A model generated the notes under the pieces. It had not been told where the DNA came from and did no database searches. It was given only the letters and a program-made list of their open reading frames with translations. Source: Rhodothermales bacterium (lineage in GTDB: Bacteria; Bacteroidota; Rhodothermia; Rhodothermales; UBA10348). From it: a stretch of DNA of 64,000 nt. This document shows positions 1 to 10,036 of the stretch, piece after piece. The DNA is taken from positions 62,001-126,000 of the forward strand of contig JANQQV010000006.1 in NCBI GenBank assembly GCA_028284865.1, given 5' to 3'. Made by a program: the position numbers and the translations under genes. Positions within the stretch are counted from its first letter, which is position 1. The number at the start of each line of letters is the position of its first letter.

Positions 1-140
1 AACTCCACCACGGCCCGGGGGGCTTTCTCGCGGATGGCGTCGGCAATGGCAATGGCCGGGTATGCGTGGCCTCCCGTGCCGCCTCCGACCATCAGGATGC
101 GTGGTGCGTCCGCGCGTGCTATGAGACTCCGGGTGCTCAT
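1..140 (-). CDS. murG: MurG, UDP-GlcNAc:undecaprenyl-PP-MurNAc-pentapeptide GlcNAc transferase (partial, N-terminus only)
   Basis: Reverse translation of 1-140 gives MSTRSLIARADAPRILMVGGGTGGHAYPAIAIADAIREKAPRAVVEF with the GGGTGGHxYPA motif; ATG overlaps the ftsW stop. Confidence 0.9.
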   Translation of the reverse strand, partial: MSTRSLIARADAPRILMVGGGTGGHAYPAIAIADAIREKAPRAVVE

Positions 141-1285
141 ACGCCGAGATCCACCTGCCTTGAGATATTGAGCAGAATACCCGCCATCATGCCGTTGGCG
201 AGAAGGGACGTCCCTCCATAGGAGACGAACGGCAGCGGAAGTCCGGTCACCGGCAAGACGCCGGCGGAGACGCCCGCGTGAACGAACCCGTAGAAGGTCA
301 GCATGACCACGATGCCGACGGCCAGGAAGAGACCGAGGGGGTCAGGCGCCTTTCGCGCCACCCGGAGCATGCCCCGGAAGAGGATGACCAGGAAGAGTCC
401 GAGCAGGAAGAACGCTCCGACCACGCCGTACTCCTCAGCGATGATGGCGTAGATGAAGTCGTTGTAGGGCGCTGGCAGCCAATCGCGCTGGGTGCTCTTG
501 CCGGGGCCTACTCCGAAGAGTCCACCGTGGGCGATGGCCAGTCGGGCTTGTTCGGACTGGAATTGCTCGTCCGATTTGGAGAACACCTCTTCGGCCGTCG
601 TGTGCGGGAAGAGCTTGATACCGACATAGGCTTCGAGACGTGCAGCTCGTTGCGGTGAGGTGGCCAGCATGCCGTAGGCCAGGATGGCGCCGAGAATCCC
701 GACCATCATGATCTGAGCGACGCTGACCCGGGCCACGAAACACATTACCAGAACCGAGGTCAGCACCACGGCCGACGTCGAGAGATCTGAAATCCCGATG
801 GCCGCAATCGTGATCATGATCCAGATGAAGATCGGGGCGAACGATCGGGTGAAGGACTTGATGTAGACCTGCTTTTGCGAAAGCAGCGAGGCCACATACA
901 GGATCAGGGAGACCTTGGCCAGATCAGAGGGCTGGAACATCAATCCCGCCAGATTCAGCCAGCGGGCGGCACCCCCACTCACAACTCCCACGACCTGGAC
1001 CGCGACAAGCAATCCGATCGATGCGATAAGCATGTAGCGTGAGTACTTGGCCAGGACCCGGTAGTTGATCACGGAGAAAAGCCCCATGGCGCCGAGTGCC
1101 AGGCCGACCCGGAAAAGGTGCTTGAACAGCAGAGCCTCGTTGTCGCCACCGCCTTTCGTTTCGGCGAGATACCCGATCGCGCTGTACACCGACACAATGC
1201 CGATGGCACACAGCAGCAAGATGGCCCAGAGGACGAATTTGTCCACTGCGCCGGAGTCGGGACCGCGAAAAGTCAGGACCTGCAT
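137..1285 (-). CDS. ftsW: FtsW/RodA/SpoVE family lipid II polymerase
   Basis: Multi-TM SEDS protein with LPVTGLPLPFVSYGGTSLLANG motif; dcw context. Confidence 0.95.
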   Translation of the reverse strand: MQVLTFRGPDSGAVDKFVLWAILLLCAIGIVSVYSAIGYLAETKGGGDNEALLFKHLFRVGLALGAMGLFSVINYRVLAKYSRYMLIASIGLLVAVQVVGVVSGGAARWLNLAGLMFQPSDLAKVSLILYVASLLSQKQVYIKSFTRSFAPIFIWIMITIAAIGISDLSTSAVVLTSVLVMCFVARVSVAQIMMVGILGAILAYGMLATSPQRAARLEAYVGIKLFPHTTAEEVFSKSDEQFQSEQARLAIAHGGLFGVGPGKSTQRDWLPAPYNDFIYAIIAEEYGVVGAFFLLGLFLVILFRGMLRVARKAPDPLGLFLAVGIVVMLTFYGFVHAGVSAGVLPVTGLPLPFVSYGGTSLLANGMMAGILLNISRQVDLGV

Positions 1286-1323
1286 GAGGATGGTGGTTGA
1301 GAGCGAATCTCAGGTGGTTGATG

Positions 1324-2745
1324 TCAGATGTTCGAGACGAGCTGTTTGAACTGGTCTCCCCGGTCCTCGAAAGAGGCAAACATGTCGAATGAGGCGCAGG
1401 CGGGTGAGAGTAGAACCACATCGCCTTGCTGAGCCAGGAGGTGGGCCAGGTGAACCGCGTCGGCCAGCGACTCGGCCCTGACGGCATCCTCGACATGAGG
1501 ACCCAATTGAGTATGAATCGTCTCGGCCGCTTCCCCGATCGTGATCAGGGCGCGAACCCGCTCTTTGACCAGTGGCGTCAGCTTGTGGTAGTCATTGCCC
1601 TTGTCCCGGCCACCGGCGATCAGGATTACCGGTTCGCGGAAGCTCTCGAGCGCGTACCAGACCGCATTCACGTTGGTCGCTTTGGAGTCGTTCACGTAAC
1701 GGACTCCGTCCACCTCCCGAACCGATTCGAGCCGGTGCGGAACGCCCTCGAAGGTGCGAAGGCTTTCTCTCATGACGTCGCTTCTCACCTCTACGACACG
1801 TGCTGCTACCGCTGCCGCCAGCGAGTTGTACACGTTGTGCCGGCCTCGCAAGGCCAGGTCGTTTGGTTGCATCAGCGTTTCCTCCATGTTGTCGATGCGC
1901 AGGGTCAGATATCCGTCTTTCAGATATCCTGCTGCATCGGAGTGTTCAGGGGTTGTGGCCACGTCGGTGGTCGTGATCCCGAAAGCGCGGGGGCCCTCGC
2001 GATCCGGTCCGTGTTGCCGCGATCGGATGAATGCGCTCAGGCGCGCATCGTCCATCGAATAGATGAAAGCATCCGTGTCATCTTGCTGAGCACAGATGCG
2101 AAGCTTGGCGGCCGCATAACGGTCCATGTCGTTTCCGTAGCGGTCCAGGTGGTCCGGGGTGATGTTGAGAACAACACTCACGTCCGGACGGAATGTGTGC
2201 ACGTGATCCAGCTGGAAGCTGGAGACTTCGAGCACCACAATGTCCTCGGGACTCGCGTCGAGCACGCGTTCAGCGAACGGCGTCCCGATGTTGCCGCAAA
2301 CAATCGGTCGGTGACCTGCATGGTGCAGGATGTGGCCCGTGAGCTCGGTCGTCGTCGTCTTCCCGTTTGACCCGGTGATGGCAATCATCCGGGAGTGGCA
2401 GAACCAGCTGGCCAGTTCGATCTCCGAAATGACCGGGAGATCACTTTGAAGAGCAGCCTGGATGGGCGGCGCCGTATCCGGGACGCCAGGGCTCGAAACC
2501 AGAAAATCGGCTTCCTGAACCCGCGCGCTGTGGCCTCCTTCTTCAAATCCGATTCCCAGCGCCCGTAGTTCAGACTGCACCGGTGTCGGAATGAATCCGG
2601 CATCACTGACGAAGACGCGGGCTTCTTTTGCGTGAAGCAGTCGCGCGGCAGCCAGTCCGCTTCGCGCAGCGCCCAGGACCGACACCCGGCGTCCTTTCAG
2701 ACGCGACATCGACTCCCGGGTGATATGCGGATTCGCTTTCGTCAT
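1324..2745 (-). CDS. murD: UDP-N-acetylmuramoylalanine--D-glutamate ligase
   Basis: ITGSNGKTTTTELTGH and SVVLNITPDHLDRY motifs; start set at MTKANPH, overlapping the mraY stop; the longer ORF to 3084 overlaps mraY. Confidence 0.93.
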   Translation of the reverse strand: MTKANPHITRESMSRLKGRRVSVLGAARSGLAAARLLHAKEARVFVSDAGFIPTPVQSELRALGIGFEEGGHSARVQEADFLVSSPGVPDTAPPIQAALQSDLPVISEIELASWFCHSRMIAITGSNGKTTTTELTGHILHHAGHRPIVCGNIGTPFAERVLDASPEDIVVLEVSSFQLDHVHTFRPDVSVVLNITPDHLDRYGNDMDRYAAAKLRICAQQDDTDAFIYSMDDARLSAFIRSRQHGPDREGPRAFGITTTDVATTPEHSDAAGYLKDGYLTLRIDNMEETLMQPNDLALRGRHNVYNSLAAAVAARVVEVRSDVMRESLRTFEGVPHRLESVREVDGVRYVNDSKATNVNAVWYALESFREPVILIAGGRDKGNDYHKLTPLVKERVRALITIGEAAETIHTQLGPHVEDAVRAESLADAVHLAHLLAQQGDVVLLSPACASFDMFASFEDRGDQFKQLVSNI

Positions 2746-3902
2746 CAGCGGATGCGCAATACCAGTAAGGTGGCTACGACGGTGACCGCGGTGATGAGCC
2801 AGAAGCGCAGCACGATCTTCGCCTCGTGCCATCCTTGCGCCTCGTAGTGGTGATGGATGGGCGCCATCTTGAAGATGCGCCGTCCCTCGCCATACTTGCG
2901 CCGCGTGTACTTGAAGTACGATGTCTGGATGATGACCGAGAGCGTCTCCCAGAAGAAGACCGCGCAGAGGAGCGGTAGCAGCAGCTCCTTCTTGACCATC
3001 AGCGCCATGGTCCCCACTGCAGCTCCTAGAGACAGGGCCCCGGTATCTCCCATGAAGACCGAAGCGGGATACCCGTTGTACCAAAGGAATCCGAAACAGG
3101 AGGCTGCGAGTGCGGCGGCAAAGACCGTCAGTTCCCCCGCTCCCGGCAGCAGCATCTCATTGAGGAAGTCGGAGAAGATGGCGTTACCGGCGATGTAGGC
3201 CAGGGCAGTCAATCCGACCGCCACGATGCCGGTCACCCCGGCCGCCAGTCCATCAAGTCCGTCTGTCAGATTCACCGCGTTCGATAGCGCGGTCAGAATG
3301 AAAATGACGATGGGGATGTAGATCACCCATCCCAGGTCGATTCCGGTTACCCAGTGCCGGAGAATGTTGTAGTCGAGGGTCTCATCGGCGACGAAGGGCA
3401 GGTAGGTCAGCGTCTTGATGTCGCTGAATTGCGGATGGAAGTAGAGTATCGATCCGACGAGCAATCCAAGGGTGACCTGTCCGATCAGCTTCACCCTGGC
3501 GGGCATTCCCGACTTGTCTCGTTTGACCACCTTTATGTAGTCGTCCACAAATCCGAAGGCACCCATCCAGGCAGTGGCCAGCATGATCAACCAGACATAC
3601 ACCTCGCCGATGGCTCCCCAGAGCAAGGTCGCACCCAGGACGGCGATCAGGATGATCAGTCCACCCATCGAAGGAGTGCCCTGCTTGTGCGTGTGATCGA
3701 CGACACCCGCATGAATGCCCTCGCGCACCTGTTCGCCCAGTTGTTTGGCAGCCAGCCATCGGATGATGCGTCGTCCGATGAAGAGCGCAATCAAGAGCGC
3801 CGTGATGGCTGCAAGGGCCGCCCGGACGGTGATGTATTCGATCACCTGGAAGCCGGGGGGTTCGAAAACCGCCTCGAGATATTTGATGAGGTAGTAGAGC
3901 AT
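2745..3902 (-). CDS. mraY: Phospho-N-acetylmuramoyl-pentapeptide transferase
   Basis: Polytopic; KQGTPSMGGL, FVDDYIK, NLTDGLDGLA, FMGDTGALSLG, APIHHHYE motifs. Confidence 0.97.
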   Translation of the reverse strand: MLYYLIKYLEAVFEPPGFQVIEYITVRAALAAITALLIALFIGRRIIRWLAAKQLGEQVREGIHAGVVDHTHKQGTPSMGGLIILIAVLGATLLWGAIGEVYVWLIMLATAWMGAFGFVDDYIKVVKRDKSGMPARVKLIGQVTLGLLVGSILYFHPQFSDIKTLTYLPFVADETLDYNILRHWVTGIDLGWVIYIPIVIFILTALSNAVNLTDGLDGLAAGVTGIVAVGLTALAYIAGNAIFSDFLNEMLLPGAGELTVFAAALAASCFGFLWYNGYPASVFMGDTGALSLGAAVGTMALMVKKELLLPLLCAVFFWETLSVIIQTSYFKYTRRKYGEGRRIFKMAPIHHHYEAQGWHEAKIVLRFWLITAVTVVATLLVLRIR

Positions 3903-3928
3903 GGTCGTTGGGTTTCCGACTGGTAGGC

Positions 3929-5473
3929 TCAGTCGGCATGGGTGTCCGGTTGGGTAATCCCGAAAGCACGTCGGGCTTCCTCCCGGTCGTCAAAGTGGAT
4001 TGTCTGGTCGGCGAGGGTCTGAGTTGTCTCGTGTCCCTTTCCTGCCAGAACAAGCGTATCGCCGGCTGCCATGTTGGCCGCGGCGAACTGAATGGCTTCG
4101 CGCCGATCTTCGATCCAGTTCATGGCGCTAGTCGATCGAACACCCTGTCGGATGTCCTCCAGGATGGCCGCCGGGTCTTCAGAACGCGGATTGTCGCTCG
4201 TGACAATGACCCGATCTGCGCCGGCTTCGGCAATGGCGCCCATTTCTGGTCGTTTTCCTCGATCGCGATCGCCGCCGCAACCGAAGAGGCACCAGAGCGT
4301 GGTCTCCTTAGAGATCGAAGCGCGAACCGTCGTGAGTACGTTTTCGAGCGCGTCGGGCGTGTGCGCGTAATCAATGATCACAGTGCGCCCGTCAGGAGAT
4401 TGCAGGTGCTCGAAGCGTCCTCGTACAGGCGGGCAGGCAGCCAGCAGATCCAGGGCCTCGCTTCGAGGCACGCCAAGCGCAATTGCGCCAGCAAGTGCGG
4501 CCGCCAAGTTGAATGCGTTGTAGGCTCCCGCAAGTTGGTAGCGTCGCCGGTCGCCATCGATCATCAGTTCCAGGCCTTCAATCGATTCGTCCAGGATGCG
4601 CCAGGTGATTTCGGCTTCAGGATGCGCTTCGGCCTTCCCGATGGTCATGGTCCGGGCTACGCAGTCGGCAACAATCGAGCGTCCCTTGGGGTCGTCCAGG
4701 TTGGTCACGGCGATGGCGTTGCTCGACAAGTCGTCGAAAAGCCGCTTTTTGGCCGCGAAGTAGGCGTCTTCGGTCCCGTGATAGTCCAGGTGATCACGGG
4801 TGAAATTGGTGAACAGGGCCAGGTCGATATCCTGAATCCGGATGCGGTGCTGGTCGAGGGCGTGCGAAGAAGCTTCGAGCGCTGCATGCGAACATCCGTT
4901 GGCGTGCATGGCGCCGAGGTGCTGGAAGTAGCAATCCGGCGACGGCGTCGTGTGCGTTGCCTCGTGATGAGTCTGGCCGTCGAAAATGCCTGTCGTTCCC
5001 ATCAAGCCACAGGTTTTTCCTGCGTGAAGAAGTACATGGTGGAGCAGCGTGGCTACGGTCGTCTTGCCGTTCGTCCCTGTTACGGCAGCGAGCGTCAGGT
5101 GTATTCCGGGATCGTCACTCAGCAGGGATGCGAGTTCGACCCAAGCCTTGCGAGAGTCTGTCACCTCGATTACGGCAGGGCTTCCTTCACGCGCGTCCCT
5201 TTCAGTCTTGGTCTCGCGCGCAAGGACGGGGCGGATGGATGCATCCATCCGCGCCGCCTCGCACACGATGGCGGTAGCTCCGTTTGAAACAGCTTTGTCA
5301 ATGAACAGGTGACCGTCCGTGGACGAGCCGCGAATCGCGACGAATCCGTCGGTCGGTCCGACCTCCCGACTGTCAGCAGTCAGGAGATCGATAGTCGTAT
5401 CCGGCCTTCCCCGAAAGGAATCCAGCAATCCGGCGGCTTCGAGCCGTTCGATGCAGGATGCCAGTGTTTTCAA
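3929..5473 (-). CDS. murE: UDP-N-acetylmuramoyl-tripeptide synthetase MurE
   Basis: VTGTNGKTTVATLL, FTNFTRDHLDYHGT, TSDNPRSEDPAAIL motifs. Confidence 0.95.
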   Translation of the reverse strand: MKTLASCIERLEAAGLLDSFRGRPDTTIDLLTADSREVGPTDGFVAIRGSSTDGHLFIDKAVSNGATAIVCEAARMDASIRPVLARETKTERDAREGSPAVIEVTDSRKAWVELASLLSDDPGIHLTLAAVTGTNGKTTVATLLHHVLLHAGKTCGLMGTTGIFDGQTHHEATHTTPSPDCYFQHLGAMHANGCSHAALEASSHALDQHRIRIQDIDLALFTNFTRDHLDYHGTEDAYFAAKKRLFDDLSSNAIAVTNLDDPKGRSIVADCVARTMTIGKAEAHPEAEITWRILDESIEGLELMIDGDRRRYQLAGAYNAFNLAAALAGAIALGVPRSEALDLLAACPPVRGRFEHLQSPDGRTVIIDYAHTPDALENVLTTVRASISKETTLWCLFGCGGDRDRGKRPEMGAIAEAGADRVIVTSDNPRSEDPAAILEDIRQGVRSTSAMNWIEDRREAIQFAAANMAAGDTLVLAGKGHETTQTLADQTIHFDDREEARRAFGITQPDTHAD

Positions 5474-5529
5474 AATCAGATGTCATCAGTGGTCGGGTTC
5501 ATCCGGTGATTGCGGTGGTCGGCAGAAGG

Positions 5530-7611
5530 TCAGTTCAGGATCAGTCGCGCCCGAGCGGTCAGGGGAGCTCCAGCTTCGGGCCATTGTCGCTGGACGGTCC
5601 CGTGACCTTCCAGTTCGACATCAACCCCAAGCTTGCCCATCCATGCCGTGGCCTCTCGGCCTGACAGACCATCGAGGTCTGGCATGACGCGCACGGAATC
5701 CTGAACGGCGGCCAACCGGATCGGAACGCCCTGTAGGAGTTCTTCTCCAGCTCGCACATTCTGCACTTCCACTGCAGTCAGATAGTCGCTGCTCTCACCT
5801 GAGGGCGAGAGTCCGAGTGCCGTAAGGCGCCGACCCGCAATCGGGGACGGCATGCCGGCAACATCGGGAATGGTGATCGGGGCAGGATTGGTCTGCAGGT
5901 CTTCTTCCGCCTGGACGTACTTGTTCATTTCGGGCATCCGTGCCATCCAGCGCTCGGTCACCGCTTTGAAGATGGGCGCGGCAACCACCCCGCCGTACAT
6001 GCTCAACTTTGGCTCGTCCATGACGATGGCCAGCACCACCTGGGGATCCTCAACTGGCCAGAAGCCCACAAATGTGGCTCGGTAGGCTCCCTGGATATAT
6101 CCAGACCCGTCCGACTTGCGCGCAGTGCCGGTTTTACCGGCAATACGTAGCCCATCAACGATGGCTTGATCTGCCGTTCCGGTTTCGGAGACGACGGTTT
6201 CGAATGCTTTGATAAGCGTGTCGGCCGTCGCCCGATCCATCACGCGGCGCACGGAGTCCGGTGTCGCTCTCCAAGTCGTCCGCCCTTTCGCGTCCCGTCG
6301 TTCCTTGACGATGTAGGGTTTCATCAGGACACCCCCGTTCGCCAACGCACCATAAGCCAGAGCCACCTGCAGAAGGGTCGCATCCATCCCGTAGCCCCGG
6401 CTCATTGCCGATTTGTCTGTTGCACTCCAGTCATCGGGAAGACGCACTTTCGTGGTCGCTTCACCGGGTAACTCAATCCCCGTTTTCTGGTTGAAACCGA
6501 ACTGCCGCACGTACTGGTACATCAACCCATCAGACATGTCTTCCACGATCAAAGCGGTCCCAACATTTGATGAGACCTTGATCACGTCGGAAACGGTGAT
6601 CACACCGTGTGGATGGGTGTCATGAATGGTAAACCGTCCCTGCTTGAGGGAGCCATCGCCGGTATCAATTGAGTCGCCTAACGAAACCAGATCATTCTCG
6701 ATGGCCGCGGCAGTTGGTACGACTTTAATGACTGAACCCGGTTCGAATCGGTCCGTGACCACGTGATTGCGACGTGAGGCCATCGAGTAGGCACCGATGT
6801 TGTTCGGATCAAAGGTCGGCCAATTGGCCAGAGCCAAAATTTCTCCGGTTTTAGGATTCAAAGCGACAACTCCGGCCCATTTCGGCTCAGCGCGAGCGAC
6901 GCCTTTGGCCAGCTCCTCTTCCAGGATGGCCTGTTGGATGACATCAACGGACAGAATCAGGGATTCACCATGTTCTGGCGGACGCTCCTCATTGCCAGGC
7001 ATGAACTTGACGCGATTCCGGCGATCCTTGTTGAGGACACGAAGGCCGTCGGTACCCCGGAGGATTTCGTCGAACTCAACCTCGAGCCCCTCGATACCGC
7101 CGTCAGTCCCGGTACCACCTAGAATATGTGCGGCCAACGGGCCATGATTGTAGCGACGGGTCGTTGAACCCTCTGGCAACGCGCCCGGAATCGAGGCAAA
7201 CCACTTCAACTCCGCCCCGGTCATTTGCACATCCCGGGCCAACATGGCGTAGGCGCGACTGCTCCGGTTTGCAATCAGTGAGCGAAGTCGGGACTGCGAC
7301 ACACCTGAAAGCTCCGACAAGCGACGAATGAACTCATTGGAACGCTCGTCAAACCCGTCGACCGTCGGATCCACAGCCATGTCGACGCGCTCGATGTTTA
7401 CCGCGAGCGGACGACCGGCCGCATCGAAGATTTCTCCGCGCAGCGCCGGGATATCCTGATACGCAATCGACTGTTCTTCGACGGCCTCGCGCAGATCCCC
7501 GCCGTCCACAGCGGACACGCGCAACACCTGCAATCCGATCAGGATCGGAAGCAGGGCAATCAACGTGATGACCACGTACATGCGTGCCAGTATCTGGTCC
7601 TTGAGCTCCAT
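5530..7611 (-). CDS. ftsI: Peptidoglycan transpeptidase FtsI/PBP with two C-terminal PASTA-like repeats
   Basis: SxxK (GSVIK), SSN and KTGT active-site motifs; PASTA-like segments after ~residue 585; dcw position. Confidence 0.93.
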   Translation of the reverse strand: MELKDQILARMYVVITLIALLPILIGLQVLRVSAVDGGDLREAVEEQSIAYQDIPALRGEIFDAAGRPLAVNIERVDMAVDPTVDGFDERSNEFIRRLSELSGVSQSRLRSLIANRSSRAYAMLARDVQMTGAELKWFASIPGALPEGSTTRRYNHGPLAAHILGGTGTDGGIEGLEVEFDEILRGTDGLRVLNKDRRNRVKFMPGNEERPPEHGESLILSVDVIQQAILEEELAKGVARAEPKWAGVVALNPKTGEILALANWPTFDPNNIGAYSMASRRNHVVTDRFEPGSVIKVVPTAAAIENDLVSLGDSIDTGDGSLKQGRFTIHDTHPHGVITVSDVIKVSSNVGTALIVEDMSDGLMYQYVRQFGFNQKTGIELPGEATTKVRLPDDWSATDKSAMSRGYGMDATLLQVALAYGALANGGVLMKPYIVKERRDAKGRTTWRATPDSVRRVMDRATADTLIKAFETVVSETGTADQAIVDGLRIAGKTGTARKSDGSGYIQGAYRATFVGFWPVEDPQVVLAIVMDEPKLSMYGGVVAAPIFKAVTERWMARMPEMNKYVQAEEDLQTNPAPITIPDVAGMPSPIAGRRLTALGLSPSGESSDYLTAVEVQNVRAGEELLQGVPIRLAAVQDSVRVMPDLDGLSGREATAWMGKLGVDVELEGHGTVQRQWPEAGAPLTARARLILN

Positions 7612-7658
7612 GCTGGGCGGTTGGTGCGGGGGTCTGTGCGTGACGGGTTGGTTGAGTG

Positions 7659-8375
7659 CTATCGGGGCAGGACTATGGCAGGGCCTTCGAGCAACCGGTC
7701 TTCCAGACCGATATCGCGGGCTGCGGCAAATATTTCTTCAGGGCCCGTCACGCGATGGAGTTCGCCTTCGAGGCGGTCGAATGTCATCTGCAGGGCCAAC
7801 TGGTCGTTGCGCATCCCCTGGACTTCAGCGAGCAGATCCTGCGTGGCAAAGACGTGGCCGACATACAGCGTGAACAGCGTGGCTACCGCGAGGACAATCA
7901 CTACGAATCGGGCCGTGGACATGGCACCCAGCCATGTTTCAGATTCGATGCGAGGGACTTCGCGAGACGCATTGCCGTCCGCTAGATCCCTCCAGCCCGG
8001 CAGCTCGCCCGTATCAATGCGTTGGGACGTCTTGGAAGCAACGGCTCGCCGCGACGAGGCCTTTCGGGCAGAATTGGTCTTTCTCGTCGTGCGATTCGAA
8101 GCAGTAGACTTCTTGAGCGGCGAGCTCTTCGCTGTTTTCAGCTTCGTTGTTGTCCGCTTCGTCGTCGAGCTCTTGGCCGAACGGCTTTCAGCCACCGTAT
8201 TGGCTGCGACGGTCTTTTTCGCTGATTTACGCGTCTGCGTTGGTGTGTTCGAGGTCCGCGAACGCGAACTGGAACGGCTTTTCGTCGAAGAGGAAGAGCC
8301 CTTTACAAAGCGCACCGGTTTCTTCGCCCGCGATGCGGTCGTCGAAGAGGGTTTCCGTTTTTTCGATGAAGCCAT
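7659..8375 (-). CDS. ftsL: FtsL-like bitopic division protein with long basic low-complexity N-terminal tail
   Basis: Located between rsmH and ftsI; single TM (FVVIVLAVATLFTLYVGHVF) followed by a short coiled region typical of FtsL; first ~119 residues are Lys/Arg/Ser/Thr-rich. Confidence 0.75.
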   Translation of the reverse strand: MASSKKRKPSSTTASRAKKPVRFVKGSSSSTKSRSSSRSRTSNTPTQTRKSAKKTVAANTVAESRSAKSSTTKRTTTKLKTAKSSPLKKSTASNRTTRKTNSARKASSRRAVASKTSQRIDTGELPGWRDLADGNASREVPRIESETWLGAMSTARFVVIVLAVATLFTLYVGHVFATQDLLAEVQGMRNDQLALQMTFDRLEGELHRVTGPEEIFAAARDIGLEDRLLEGPAIVLPR

Positions 8376-8392
8376 TGGTGATTGATCCGGGG

Positions 8393-9379
8393 TCAGATGG
8401 TCTGGCTTGCGCCCTGGTTGGAGTCATCCACCCGCTCGGCCACGCGCAATCGCGCACTGCGGCTTCTCGGGTTCACCTCAATCTCTTCTTCGTCGGCAAC
8501 GATGGGTTTGCGAGTCACATCTTTCCACGGCGACAGCAGATTTCCGTAGACATCGCGACGCACCGTACCCTGGGCATTGCCGGTTCGCATGATGCGCTTG
8601 ACCCGGCGATCCTCCAGTGAGTGGTAGCTGATGATGGCCAGCCGGCCACCTACTCCGATCAAACCGGGAGCCGCCTCGAGGATGCGATCAAGTGCTTCGA
8701 GTTCATCATTGACAGCGATTCGCAACGCCTGGAAAACCCGAGCCAGGGTCTTCTTCTCCTGTCCACGAAAGGCAGCTGCTTCAATGGCATCAGCCAGTTC
8801 GCGCGTAGTGGAGATCGGCCTCGCTTTCACGAGCGCATGAGCAATCCGCGGCGCCTTGGGTTCTTCGCCGTATCGAGACAGAACTCGGATCAGATCACCG
8901 ACCTCCAGTCGATTGACCAGATCGGCGGCATCTTCCCCTTGCGTGGTGTCCATCCGCATATCGAGCGGACCATCGAAGCGATGGCTGAATCCGCGCGCTG
9001 CAGCGTCGAACTGATGGGATGAAACGCCTAGATCAAGCAACATGCCCGAGATCGATTCCACGCCCATGTCCCGCAGCAAGCGGGGTGCATCGGCGAAGTT
9101 GCCCTTGACCAGGGTTAGTCGCCCTTCGTCAATGGGACCAGCCAATCTGTGGTCCGCTTCCGCCAGGGCGTCATCATCCCGATCGATCGCAATGACCCTC
9201 CCTTCGCGCGCGAGCGCTTGAAGCAAGGCTTCGGTGTGTCCACCGCCACCAAGCGTTCCGTCCACGTACGTGCCGACGGGGTCGGTCACGAGGTGTTGGA
9301 TGACATCATTCCAAAGAACAGGCGCGTGATAGCCCGAAGCATGTTTCAACAGGTGCCCCGACTCATCACGCGCATTCAC
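8393..9379 (-). CDS. rsmH: 16S rRNA (cytosine1402-N4)-methyltransferase
   Basis: YVDGTLGGGGHTEALL, LLDLGVSSHQFD, AIISYHSLEDRRVK motifs. Confidence 0.95.
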   Translation of the reverse strand: MNARDESGHLLKHASGYHAPVLWNDVIQHLVTDPVGTYVDGTLGGGGHTEALLQALAREGRVIAIDRDDDALAEADHRLAGPIDEGRLTLVKGNFADAPRLLRDMGVESISGMLLDLGVSSHQFDAAARGFSHRFDGPLDMRMDTTQGEDAADLVNRLEVGDLIRVLSRYGEEPKAPRIAHALVKARPISTTRELADAIEAAAFRGQEKKTLARVFQALRIAVNDELEALDRILEAAPGLIGVGGRLAIISYHSLEDRRVKRIMRTGNAQGTVRRDVYGNLLSPWKDVTRKPIVADEEEIEVNPRSRSARLRVAERVDDSNQGASQTI

Positions 9380-9441
9380 ATTTCTTTCCGCTTTTCTGCG
9401 TTTCCGTTTTTGCGTATCCGGCTTGTGTGCGTTCGACCTCC

Positions 9442-9885
9442 TCAGGACCCCATGACTTCTTCTGCCAAGGCTTCCTGGTCGATCTCCTGCTCTTGCTCAT
9501 AGGCATTGAATACATCCGGATCCCATATCTCAATGCGATCCAGCGCACCAATGATGAGCGCGCGGTCTCCGATACCAGCGTATTCCGAGAGGGAACGAGG
9601 AATTGAAATCCGTCCCTGACCGTCCAGCGAAACCTCTTCGGCCCATCTCAGGATCATGCGAACCAGATGACGGGCTTTGCGATTGTTGACGTTCAGTTCG
9701 GAATACTCATCCTCCTTGACCTTCCAGCCATCCTGCGGATAGGCATAGATGCACTTCTCGAAGCCTTTCGTCAGGGTAAACGTCCCCTGGGCTTCCGGCG
9801 TCAATGCATTGCGCATCTTGGCCGGAATGGCAACCCGTCCTTTCGCGTCGACGGAGTACGCTGCCTGTCCCTTGAAACGTGCCAT
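9442..9885 (-). CDS. mraZ: MraZ transcriptional regulator (AbrB/SpoVT-like)
   Basis: YSVDAKGRVAIPAKMR and VSLDGQGRISIPRSL duplicated fold; first gene of the dcw cluster. Confidence 0.95.
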   Translation of the reverse strand: MARFKGQAAYSVDAKGRVAIPAKMRNALTPEAQGTFTLTKGFEKCIYAYPQDGWKVKEDEYSELNVNNRKARHLVRMILRWAEEVSLDGQGRISIPRSLSEYAGIGDRALIIGALDRIEIWDPDVFNAYEQEQEIDQEALAEEVMGS

Positions 9886-10000
9886 GAGTGAGGATTGAAA
9901 CGAGCACCCGGGGTCGCAGTACCGTTTTCAACGCCGATGTGCGCGCACCATTTGGCACCCGCCCAGCGACATCAGTTCAGGAATCGTGGGGAATTCAGTG

Positions 10001-10030
10001 GTGGGAAAACTCCCCACTTTTCCCCACTTT
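10001..10030 (-). promoter_or_regulatory. Putative MraZ-box array upstream of mraZ
   Basis: tccccacttt|tccccacttt (10011-10030) read on the minus strand is AAAGTGGGGA x2, i.e. TGGGG with 5-nt spacers (10-bp phase); GTGGGA at 10001 on the plus strand. Confidence 0.7.
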
Positions 10031-10036
10031 CCCGGT

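Noticed and set aside
3908-5287. 459-aa plus-strand ORF
   Set aside because: Antisense to well-supported murE; composition is typical of a high-GC shadow ORF
2745-5473. Missing murF in the dcw cluster
   Set aside because: A dcw cluster without murF between murE and mraY is common in Bacteroidota-type genomes, so not remarkable
7621-8385. 254-aa plus-strand ORF
   Set aside because: Antisense shadow of the low-complexity ftsL gene; dcw context and TM support the minus strand
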